Assembly (NCBI GenBank): GCA_947177885.1
Contig: CAMWWF010000143.1
Coordinates: forward strand, 1 to 7,089
DNA: 7,089 nt
Direction of reading: 5' to 3'
From: an uncultured Lachnospiraceae bacterium
Lineage (GTDB): Bacteria; Bacillota_A; Clostridia; Lachnospirales; Lachnospiraceae
The position numbers and the translations under genes were made by a program. Positions 1 through 5,224 of this stretch are shown piece by piece. Under the pieces are notes generated by a model that did not search any database, had not been told where the DNA came from, and saw only the letters and a program-made list of their open reading frames with translations. Position 1 is the first letter of the stretch. Every line of letters starts with the position of its first letter.

Positions 1-76
1 CGGATCAGAGCACAGGCCGGGAAAGCGGCCAGGGAACGGGAGAAGCCCCGGGTCAGAGTACAAGCCGGGAAAGCGG
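1..76 (+). repeat. Two diverged 48-bp-spaced direct repeat units in the linker
   Basis: Bases 1-28 and 49-76 match at 25 of 28 positions, exactly 48 bp (16 codons) apart, so the unit keeps the reading frame. Each codes Gln-Ser-Thr-(Gly/Ser)-Arg-Glu-Ser-Gly. The array probably continues upstream of the window and builds a flexible linker. Confidence 0.65.
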
Positions 77-524
77 TTCCATGCAGGGAGATGGAAGTGC
101 AGGAAGCCCGGTGGCATCCAAAGAAGACGCCGGTGGGCAGCAGACGGAAACGTCAACGGAACTGAGGGATGATTACGAGGACAATTTTGATGTGGGAACT
201 GAGGAAGCGGCTGAATTTGCAAGAATGATAAAAGAGGCCGTGGCACAGAAAGATGTGGAAATGCTGGCAGGACTGACGGGATTTCCTGTCTATGTAGGAT
301 TGTCAGGAGGAATCGTGGTAGAGACAAAGGAAGATTTTGTCGCTTTGGATGTGGAGGAACTTCTGTCAGATGAAATGGTCAGTTCCATAGCGGAAGCCGA
401 CGAAAACGATCTGAGTCCGAGCATGGCGGGTTTTACTTTATATGGAAGTGACGGCGCTCCAAGCATTACATTTGGGGTTCGCGAAGGCAGCTTGGCAATA
501 AGCGGGATCAATTATGGCTATTAG
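1..524 (+). CDS. C-terminal part of an unrecognised, probably exported protein
   Basis: The reading frame is open from the first bases of the window, so the gene begins upstream; the first internal Met (position 81) lies inside a low-complexity linker and has no ribosome site, so it is not the start. The visible 173 residues fall into two parts. The first 60 or so are a Ser/Gly/Gln/Glu-rich linker with a repeated Gln-Ser-Thr-x-Arg-Glu-Ser-Gly motif. The last 120 or so are an acidic folded domain beginning near DDYEDNFDVGTEE, with a helix (EEAAEFARMIKEAVAQKD), a FPVYVGL strand, and an end at SGINYGY. This helix-then-strand pattern recalls small NTF2-like C-terminal domains of clostridial lipoproteins, but I cannot assign a family. 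A long hydrophilic linker before a small domain usually means a tethered extracytoplasmic protein; that is inference, because the N-terminus is missing. A strong terminator follows the stop codon. Confidence 0.75.
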   Translation, partial: DQSTGRESGQGTGEAPGQSTSRESGSMQGDGSAGSPVASKEDAGGQQTETSTELRDDYEDNFDVGTEEAAEFARMIKEAVAQKDVEMLAGLTGFPVYVGLSGGIVVETKEDFVALDVEELLSDEMVSSIAEADENDLSPSMAGFTLYGSDGAPSITFGVREGSLAISGINYGY

Positions 525-583
525 AGCTGCAGCCACACTCTAAACATTCAAAAGCGGTCTTTACGATGAAACGAGCATACATT

Positions 584-637
584 ACAGACGGGCGGATACA
601 TCTTTTGAGAAGGTATCCGCCCGTCTGTCTGCTTTTT
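584..637 (+). terminator. Strong Rho-independent terminator after the first gene
   Basis: A 16-bp perfect stem (584-599 with 613-628, ACAGACGGGCGGATAC and its complement) encloses a 13-nt loop and is followed by CTGCTTTTTG. It lies 60 bp past the first stop codon and between two convergent genes. The minus-strand side has no comparable U-tract, so it chiefly serves the plus-strand gene, although it may also slow transcripts leaving tmcAL. Confidence 0.88.
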
Positions 638-704
638 GTCTGATGAAATATTTCAGGATATTCATATTACGGATAGCGAAGCATGTCCTGTTGGAAAATC
701 TGTT

Positions 705-1940
705 TTATATAGTCACAATAGGAATTGAATATTCACTGATCGCATTTCTTTCCTTGAAGTGGGGAGTCACACTTCGATAGATATGGGATATCAGAATATC
801 CTGTTTCAACATATGCATGGCATCGGCATCCATGTAATTTTCCGCATCCGCAAGCTTTGTCACCAGAGGGATGGAAGACTGCTCCTTGATAGCGCCGAGC
901 AGTTCGTGTGCATCTTTTCGAATGCCCAAAACGCGGGCATACGGGGCATAATCCTGTCTTCGACAGAATTCCACATCATCCTGTCGGATATTCAGCAGGA
1001 TATGAAGCAGACAGCGGCTGATGCGTGTGTAGGTCATATTTTTGGTCTTTAACAGATCACAGAAATTGTCATAGTCACGATAGTAGTCCAGGTTATTGCA
1101 TATCCGGTCTGACAGGTCATCAGATACATCCAGGTATTTCTGATATCCCTGTTCCCGTTCCAACAGTAATTTGTAGTATAGCAGATCCGAAAAATCATTG
1201 CTGCAGATAAAAGAAGATTCTTCCATGGCCTGCTGTAAGATCCGCCATGCTTCCGCGGGCATCTGGGATTTTATGGAATCGGGAGTCTGACCTGTAAACA
1301 GCGCCTGACGGAGAGCAAGTGCGGAACAATATTCCGTGTCAGTCATCCGGTCATGATAGCCGGCCCCGGTGCGGAGAACGGAGACAGGCTCCATCCCGCT
1401 GTTCCGACGGAGCAAAGCCTTAATGTATTCAATTCCAAGGATATTGTTTGGGGTGGAGAACACATCTCTGTAGGCCTGCAGAAAAGGATAGTTGAGGAAC
1501 ATCGCCCAGTTGCGCGCGTTAGGGTAGGATACCCCCTGCTTCAGGTATTGACGCATGGTGGCGGAGAAGTCTTCCGGTTCTTCCACAAGAATATGGGCGG
1601 CCTTTGTCATGACTTCCACATTGCCGCATTCGCTGCCAAAACACAGATGAGTCACTACGCCCAGCTTATCCAGAGTGGAAACGGATCCCATGGCAAAGTA
1701 TTCGGCGCTGGAGGCCGAGTAGATGGCGGGCAGTCCGAGAACAAGATCCGCACCGCATCTGAGAGCCATTTCGGCACGACGGTGCTTATCCAGAAGAGCG
1801 GGAGCGCCGCGCTGCACAAAATCACCGCTCATGATCACAATCGTGTAGTCAGCACCGGTCATTCGGCGGGATACATCCATCTGATATTTGTGTCCGTTAT
1901 GAAAAGGATTGTACTCTGCAATAATTCCGTTTACTTTCAT
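705..1940 (-). CDS. tmcAL: tRNA(Met) cytidine acetate ligase TmcAL (YlbM)
   Basis: This enzyme activates acetate with ATP to form acetyl-adenylate and transfers the acetyl group to the wobble cytidine (C34) of elongator tRNA-Met, giving N4-acetylcytidine; it acts in the cytosol. The 411-residue length fits the family (about 400-415). The N-terminus carries the nucleotidyltransferase signature GIIAEYNPFHNGHKY with the HxGH motif at residues 14-17, then MSGDFVQRG (37-45) and STPNNILGIEYIKAL (162-176), all typical of YlbM proteins. I start it at the Met followed by KVNGIIAEYNPF because a GAGG site sits 5 nt upstream; an in-frame ATG seven codons earlier has no ribosome site. It is transcribed divergently from pta-ackA, across a shared 353-bp region. 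Supply of its substrate acetate by the neighbouring operon is an attractive link but is inferred. Confidence 0.93.
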   Translation of the reverse strand: MKVNGIIAEYNPFHNGHKYQMDVSRRMTGADYTIVIMSGDFVQRGAPALLDKHRRAEMALRCGADLVLGLPAIYSASSAEYFAMGSVSTLDKLGVVTHLCFGSECGNVEVMTKAAHILVEEPEDFSATMRQYLKQGVSYPNARNWAMFLNYPFLQAYRDVFSTPNNILGIEYIKALLRRNSGMEPVSVLRTGAGYHDRMTDTEYCSALALRQALFTGQTPDSIKSQMPAEAWRILQQAMEESSFICSNDFSDLLYYKLLLEREQGYQKYLDVSDDLSDRICNNLDYYRDYDNFCDLLKTKNMTYTRISRCLLHILLNIRQDDVEFCRRQDYAPYARVLGIRKDAHELLGAIKEQSSIPLVTKLADAENYMDADAMHMLKQDILISHIYRSVTPHFKERNAISEYSIPIVTI

Positions 1941-1945
1941 GAAAA

Positions 1946-1951
1946 CCTCAT
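1946..1951 (-). promoter_or_regulatory. Ribosome binding site that sets the tmcAL start
   Basis: On the minus strand ATGAGG is followed by TTTTC and then the chosen ATG. The alternative ATG at 1961 is preceded by TATGTTGCCGC, with no purine-rich site, so the shorter protein is favoured. Confidence 0.7.
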
Positions 1952-2000
1952 TTCCCCGCATGCGGCAACATAATTTACGATAATACGATCATAAATATCG

Positions 2001-2025
2001 ATTATAAATGTGAAAAAAATAACAA
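2001..2025 (-). promoter_or_regulatory. Possible tmcAL promoter (good -10, poor -35)
   Basis: A perfect TATAAT lies on the minus strand at 2006-2001, about 60 nt before the tmcAL start codon. The nearest -35-like element, TTGTTA (2025-2020), is only 13 bp away, too close for a normal sigma-A promoter, and the position 17 bp upstream reads AAATTT. If the -10 is used, the cre site lies at about its -35 region. Confidence 0.3.
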
Positions 2026-2027
2026 AT

Positions 2028-2043
2028 TTGAAAGCGTTTACAT
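2028..2043. promoter_or_regulatory. Catabolite-responsive element (cre), CcpA operator
   Basis: The 16-mer TTGAAAGCGTTTACAT fits the Gram-positive cre consensus WTGNAANCGNWNNCWW at every defined position. It is centred about 122 bp upstream of the predicted pta transcription start and about 40 bp upstream of the possible tmcAL start. In Bacillus, CcpA bound upstream of the promoters activates pta and ackA during carbon excess, so activation of the operon is the family precedent. The distance here is longer than usual, and repression of tmcAL is equally possible. Confidence 0.7.
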
Positions 2044-2122
2044 ATGCTAAAGTAACGAAAAAATGACAAGAAAGCACAAGGGATATGTACTTGAAAATAT
2101 ACAATTTAACGAATATTGAGCC

Positions 2123-2151
2123 TTGTACATTGTCTTTGTATCTAGTATAAT
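2123..2151 (+). promoter_or_regulatory. Sigma-A promoter of pta-ackA
   Basis: TTGTAC (-35) and a perfect TATAAT (-10) are separated by exactly 17 bp. Transcription should start near 2158, giving a leader of about 135 nt before pta. This is the best promoter match in the window and suits a highly expressed fermentation operon. Confidence 0.85.
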
Positions 2152-2157
2152 ATAAAT

Positions 2158-2287
2158 ATCTCAGTTTGTTAAGTGCAAAACTAACAAATCTTAGTAAAAA
2201 ATGTTACTGCTCACATGCAGGGATGAGCACTGTGGACAGTATCAAAAAACAACGAGGGACAAGCGGTGAACCCGCCGGAAAGGAGAA
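2158..2287 (+). promoter_or_regulatory. Structured 5' leader of pta, no known riboswitch recognised
   Basis: The predicted transcript passes through several short inverted repeats: TTTGTTA/TAACAAA (2165-2171 with 2182-2188), AGTAA/TTACT (2193-2197 with 2204-2208), GCTCA/TGAGC (2209-2213 with 2224-2228), ACTG-TGGA-CAGT (2229-2240), and GCGG/CCGC (2263-2266 with 2272-2275) just before the ribosome site. TACTG at 2205-2209 could instead pair with CAGTA at 2237-2241, which would disrupt two of the other hairpins. The individual stems are short and none fits a riboswitch class I know, so regulation by this leader is speculative. Confidence 0.3.
2279..2285 (+). promoter_or_regulatory. Ribosome binding site that sets the pta start
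   Basis: AAAGGAG lies only 2 nt from the first ATG (2288) but 8 nt from the second (2294). The second spacing is normal, and the resulting protein begins MSYIDLIKE, like its homologues, so the second ATG is chosen. Confidence 0.75.
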
Positions 2288-2293
2288 ATGGAT

Positions 2294-3295
2294 ATGTCAT
2301 ACATTGACCTGATCAAGGAGAGAGCAAGGCTTGACAAAAAGACGATTGTTTTACCGGAATCCAATGACAAGAGAACTCTGCTGGCAGCAGCAAAAATTGT
2401 GGAAGAGGGCATTGCTGACATTATCATGATCGGTGACGAAGAGAAGATCATGGATGGTGCAGGCTGGTTGGAGGTTGATCTGACCGGTGTTACGGTTGTC
2501 AACCCTAAGAAGACGGATAAGCTGGACGGCTATGTGAATCTGTTATATGAAACCAGAAAGGCAAAGGGCATGACGGAGGAGAAGGCGAGGGAGATCCTTC
2601 TGAACGATCCTCTGACTTTCGGTATTGTTATGGTCAAGGCAAATGAGGCGGACGGTATGGTTGCCGGTGCCTGTCATTCTACAGCAGATACTTTGAGGCC
2701 TGCGCTGCAGATCCTGAAGACGGCTCCCGGCGTGAAGCTTGTTTCCGCGTTTTTTGTTATGGATACCCAGTTCAAGGATCAGGGCGAGAATGGGGCATTT
2801 CTGTTTGCCGACTGTGGTCTGAATCAGGATCCGACTGCGGAGGAGCTTGCCGCCATCGCGGATTCCTCTTCCAGAAGCTTCCAGGCGCTGGTGGGTCCCA
2901 AGCCTGTTATCGCAATGCTGAGCCATTCCACCAAGGGAAGCGCAAAGCATGTATTGGTAGATAAAGTGGTGGAAGCGACCAGGATCGCACAGGAACAGTA
3001 CCCTCATCTGACACTGGACGGTGAACTGCAGCTGGATGCCGCACTGGTGCCCGGCGTGGCTAAGACCAAGTCCCCCGGAAGCCCTGTAGGCGGCAGAGCC
3101 AACATATTGATCTTCCCCAACCTGGATGCGGGAAATATCGGATATAAGCTGGTACAGAGACTGGGCGGAGCGGAAGCTTACGGCCCCATGCTCCAGGGTA
3201 TAGCAAAACCCGTCAACGATCTCTCCCGTGGATGCTCCTGGCAGGATATAGTAGGCGTAGTAGCCATCACCGCCGTCCAGGCACAACTTGTCTAA
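2294..3295 (+). CDS. pta: Phosphate acetyltransferase
   Basis: Pta converts acetyl-CoA and phosphate to acetyl phosphate and CoA, the first step of acetate fermentation; with AckA it yields one ATP per acetate. The protein is 333 residues, the length of the short, single-domain clostridial and Bacillus form (the E. coli enzyme has a long N-terminal extension that is absent here). Family landmarks include KKTIVLPESNDKRTL near the N-terminus, the conserved block ADGMVAGACHSTADTLRPAL in the middle, GSAKHVLVDKVVEAT, then DGELQLDAALVPGVA, KSPGSPVGGRANILIFPNLD, and a C-terminal GNIGYKLVQRLGGAEAYGP. The second ATG is taken as the start because its ribosome-site spacing is normal. ackA follows after 89 bp with no terminator, so the two form an operon read from the strong upstream promoter. 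There are no frame breaks or missing conserved blocks. Confidence 0.97.
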   Translation: MSYIDLIKERARLDKKTIVLPESNDKRTLLAAAKIVEEGIADIIMIGDEEKIMDGAGWLEVDLTGVTVVNPKKTDKLDGYVNLLYETRKAKGMTEEKAREILLNDPLTFGIVMVKANEADGMVAGACHSTADTLRPALQILKTAPGVKLVSAFFVMDTQFKDQGENGAFLFADCGLNQDPTAEELAAIADSSSRSFQALVGPKPVIAMLSHSTKGSAKHVLVDKVVEATRIAQEQYPHLTLDGELQLDAALVPGVAKTKSPGSPVGGRANILIFPNLDAGNIGYKLVQRLGGAEAYGPMLQGIAKPVNDLSRGCSWQDIVGVVAITAVQAQLV

Positions 3296-3384
3296 GGGCA
3301 GAGCCAAGACATCATTTGAATGGATGCCATGCCTGCATGAGCAGCCGGGTAATAAACAAATAAATGAAAGGAAATATGATCAAC

Positions 3385-4581
3385 ATGAAGGTATTAGTTA
3401 TTAACTGTGGTTCTTCTTCCCTGAAATTTCAGCTCATTGATTCCGAGTCTGAGAAATGCCTTGCAAAGGGGCTGTGTGAGAGGATCGGTATTGACGGCAG
3501 TATGATCACATACGCTCCTGAAGGTGGCGAGAAGGAGAATACCGTAACTCCTATGCCTGACCATACCGAGGCGATCCGTCTGGTACTGGAGGCGCTGACC
3601 AATCCTGAGACCGGCGTTGTGAAGAGTTTGGACGAGATCGGAGCGGTAGGACATCGCGTGGTACATGGCGGTGAGAAGTTTGCCGAGTCCGTTGTCATTA
3701 ATGATGAGGTGCTGGCGGCAGTTGAGGAGTGCAACGATCTGGCGCCTCTTCACAATCCCGCGAACCTGATCGGTATCAACGCATGTAAGAAGCTGATGCC
3801 CGACACTCCCATGGTGGGCGTGTTCGATACCGCTTTCCATCAGACCATGCCTGAGGAAGCGTATATGTACGGACTTCCTTACGAATATTATCAGAAATAT
3901 AAGATCAGAAGATACGGCTTTCACGGCACCAGCCATTCCTATGTATCCAAGAGAGCGGCGGAAGTTCTGGGTAAGGAATATGAGGATCTGAAGATTATCG
4001 TCTGCCATCTGGGCAATGGCGCATCCGTATCCGCGGTAAAGAACGGAAAATGTGTGGATACCTCCATGGGACTTACTCCCCTGGAAGGTCTGATCATGGG
4101 TACCCGCTCCGGTGATATGGATCCTGCCATCATTGAGTTCCTTGCGCATAAGGAGAACAAGAATATTGATGAGATCATGAGCGTGCTGAACAAGAAGTCC
4201 GGCGTGCTGGGCCTTTCCGATAATCTTTCCTCCGATTTCCGTGACCTGGAGGAGGGATTCCATAAGAATGACGCAAACGCAGTCCGCACCATGAAGACCT
4301 ACTGTTATCGCGTGGCAAAGTATATCGGTTCCTATGTGGCGGCAATGAACGGTGTGGATGTGATCTGCTTTACCGCCGGGATAGGCGAGAACGCGGCGCT
4401 GGTACGCACTATGGTATGTGAATATCTGGGCTATCTGGGCGTGAAGGTAGACGAGGATGCGAATCACAAGCGCGGCGAGGATATCGCTATCTCTACCGCC
4501 GACAGCAGGACTACCGTTATGGTGATTCCCACCAACGAAGAGCTTGCTATTGCGCGTGAGACGGTACGCCTGGTGAAATAG
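3385..4581 (+). CDS. ackA: Acetate kinase
   Basis: AckA transfers the phosphate of acetyl phosphate to ADP, giving acetate and ATP; it belongs to the ASKHA (acetate and sugar kinase/actin) superfamily and is cytosolic. The protein of 398 residues matches the usual length of about 400. Expected active-site residues are all present: Asn7 in VLVINCGSSSLKFQL, Arg91 in GHRVVHGG, Asp148 in FDTAFHQTMP, His180 in YGFHGTSHSYVS, the HLGNGAS phosphate loop (208-214), Arg241 in MGTRSGDMDP, GIGENA (332-337), and Glu385 in TNEELAIA. The start is somewhat uncertain. AAAGGA at 3367-3372 is 12 nt from this ATG and 3 nt from an in-frame ATG at 3376 (401 residues); an ATG at 3364 precedes the site. I follow family homology, in which the protein begins MKVLVINCG. 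It is the distal gene of the pta-ackA operon and ends at a hairpin terminator. Confidence 0.97.
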   Translation: MKVLVINCGSSSLKFQLIDSESEKCLAKGLCERIGIDGSMITYAPEGGEKENTVTPMPDHTEAIRLVLEALTNPETGVVKSLDEIGAVGHRVVHGGEKFAESVVINDEVLAAVEECNDLAPLHNPANLIGINACKKLMPDTPMVGVFDTAFHQTMPEEAYMYGLPYEYYQKYKIRRYGFHGTSHSYVSKRAAEVLGKEYEDLKIIVCHLGNGASVSAVKNGKCVDTSMGLTPLEGLIMGTRSGDMDPAIIEFLAHKENKNIDEIMSVLNKKSGVLGLSDNLSSDFRDLEEGFHKNDANAVRTMKTYCYRVAKYIGSYVAAMNGVDVICFTAGIGENAALVRTMVCEYLGYLGVKVDEDANHKRGEDIAISTADSRTTVMVIPTNEELAIARETVRLVK

Positions 4582-4674
4582 GCTGTCCAGACGGAATGCA
4601 ACGGTCAATTGCGAGAGGCCGGTGTAACGGCAGTGTAAAACAGCAGTACAAATGAGAGATGCAGGTACATAGAC

Positions 4675-4728
4675 GGGACAGAGCAGCCATGTGTGATATG
4701 GCGGCTCTGTCCCCATTTCTCCTTTCTA
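4675..4728 (+). terminator. Terminator of the pta-ackA operon
   Basis: The stem pairs 4675-4684 with 4704-4713 (GGGACAGAGC), then, after one A-G mismatch, 4686-4690 with 4698-4702 (GCCAT), around a 7-nt loop. The tail CATTTCTCCTTTCT is pyrimidine-rich but has an interrupted T-run, so termination may be incomplete. It lies about 95 bp beyond the ackA stop. Confidence 0.8.
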
Positions 4729-4737
4729 AAAAAATGT

Positions 4738-4818
4738 CACCTGTGGGTTGCTGATCCAACGGCCACCTGTATCGCAATAAATTGTGAGCAGATCGTTGGA
4801 TCACAACCACACAGGTGG
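4738..4818. repeat. 81-bp inverted-repeat unit flanked by a 9-bp direct repeat
   Basis: Arms of 24 nt (4738-4761 and 4794-4817) are complementary from CACCTGTG to GATCCAACG, with single-base offsets in the GGTTG stretch. The 32-nt centre holds a further CACCTGT copy and a CAAT/ATTG mini-palindrome. AAAAAATGT occurs immediately on both sides (4729-4737 and 4819-4827), as a target duplication would. It may be a very short transposon-like element or a regulatory palindrome. Because six of the nine flanking bases are A, the duplication is less certain than that of the neighbouring element. Confidence 0.55.
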
Positions 4819-4883
4819 AAAAAATGTATTTTTGACGATATGTTCTGTGAGCTCTTGAATTCTTCCGAAATTTTCCTCTTTAT

Positions 4884-5027
4884 GTAACTGTTCAGAACCA
4901 AGCAAATTTAGCTGAAATGTGTGATGAATGCCTGCATTCAATCACATATTTTCAGATGAATTTATTTGGCGAGAGCCAAACACCGAGGAAACACGCAGTG
5001 TTTTCGAGGTTGGTTCTGAATAGTTAC
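4884..5027. mobile_element. 144-bp miniature transposable element (MITE), possibly IS66-related
   Basis: The ends are 18-bp inverted repeats: GTAACTGTTCAGAACCAA on the left and its complement on the right with a single difference (17 of 18). The eight bases CTCTTTAT occur directly outside both ends (4876-4883 and 5028-5035), a clean target-site duplication. Ends beginning GTAA together with 8-bp duplications are typical of the IS66 family, so a non-autonomous derivative of such an element is the likeliest origin; the family assignment is inference. There is no transposase and no credible gene inside. The interior is almost wholly made of further inverted repeats: a long imperfect hairpin at 4904-4963, a GAGA-loop hairpin at 4965-4980, and a hairpin at 4983-5009. 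It sits between the ackA terminator and the promoter region of the sigma-type gene. Confidence 0.82.
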
Positions 5028-5054
5028 CTCTTTATTATTTTTTCCCTTATCCTG

Positions 5055-5060
5055 TATAAT
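5055..5060 (+). promoter_or_regulatory. Isolated TATAAT -10 element beyond the mobile element
   Basis: A perfect TATAAT follows the mobile element's right-hand target duplication. At 17 bp upstream the sequence reads TTATTA (5032-5037), a poor -35 that overlaps the duplication, so this is only a candidate start for a transcript leading into the sigma-type gene about 165 bp downstream. Confidence 0.3.
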
Positions 5061-5165
5061 TGGTACTGTTGTGCTCTTAACCGTGTGTCTGTGGTTGTTT
5101 TTTGACGGATCTGATCGTTCGGATCTGGAGCTATGTGCTTTATAACAAAAATAATAAGAGGAAAT

Positions 5166-5191
5166 GAAACTTTTGATTTTCCTGTAAAGTC
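5166..5191 (+). promoter_or_regulatory. ECF-sigma-type promoter before the fused sigma gene
   Basis: GAAAC followed directly by TTTT, then AGTC 17 bp after GAAAC, resembles the promoters used by SigV, SigM and SigW type ECF factors (GAAAC, spacer 16-17 with a T-run, CGTC), with one mismatch in the -10. ECF genes are commonly autoregulated from such sites. Transcription would begin near 5198, about 27 nt before the start codon. Confidence 0.45.
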
Positions 5192-5201
5192 AAACTATTA
5201 T
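5173..5201 (+). promoter_or_regulatory. Alternative sigma-A promoter overlapping the ECF-type site
   Basis: TTGATT and TATTAT are spaced by 17 bp, matching sigma-A at four and five of six positions. The start would fall near 5208, immediately before the AAGGAGGG ribosome site. It could give basal expression without an ECF factor. Confidence 0.4.
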
Positions 5202-5224
5202 ACAGAGAAGAAGGAGGGACCGAA

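Noticed and set aside
1353..1973. 206-codon open frame antisense to tmcAL
   Set aside because: It is opposite the conserved TmcAL catalytic region, lacks a ribosome site and resembles no family.
2165..2188. Rex-like operator just after the pta transcription start (TTGTTA and TAACAA half-sites)
   Set aside because: The half-sites are 10 bp apart, whereas the Rex operator has 6 bp between them (TTGTTAA-N4-TTAACAA). The helical phase is wrong, so I treat it as a leader hairpin.
3394..4716. Long (440-codon) open frame antisense to ackA
   Set aside because: It has no ribosome site or family motif and has the His/Arg/Leu-heavy composition typical of a reverse-strand shadow. The sense strand codes a complete acetate kinase.
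4780..4793. Sequence AATTGTGAGCAGAT resembling the lac operator
   Set aside because: Only the left half matches, there is no lac-type regulator or sugar gene nearby, and the bases are explained as the centre of the inverted-repeat unit.
4728..4818. Inverted-repeat unit as a minus-strand terminator (hairpin then a T-run)
   Set aside because: The geometry is acceptable on the minus strand, but no minus-strand gene lies to the right within the window to need it, and the flanking direct repeat suggests an element.
4693..4887. Small open frame of 64 codons downstream of ackA
   Set aside because: It begins inside the terminator hairpin, runs through the inverted-repeat unit, has no ribosome site and shows no protein-like pattern.
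3329..4937. Shared 10-mer ATGCCTGCAT in the pta-ackA gap and in the mobile element
   Set aside because: Each copy is a small palindrome in a different setting with no similarity beyond it; chance is sufficient.
4884..5027. Branched fold of the mobile element as a tRNA or CRISPR-related RNA
   Set aside because: There is no anticodon arm, T-loop or CCA-type end, and no repeated spacer pattern. The terminal repeats and target duplication fit transposition better.
5079..5103. Possible weak terminator (AACC/GGTT with a run of six T)
   Set aside because: The stem is only 4 bp with a 10-nt loop, so a functional terminator is unlikely; the T-run is in an AT-rich region.
4917..5105. Small open frame of 62 codons across the mobile element
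   Set aside because: It is made of the element's hairpins and the AT-rich flank, has no ribosome site, and crosses the insertion boundary.
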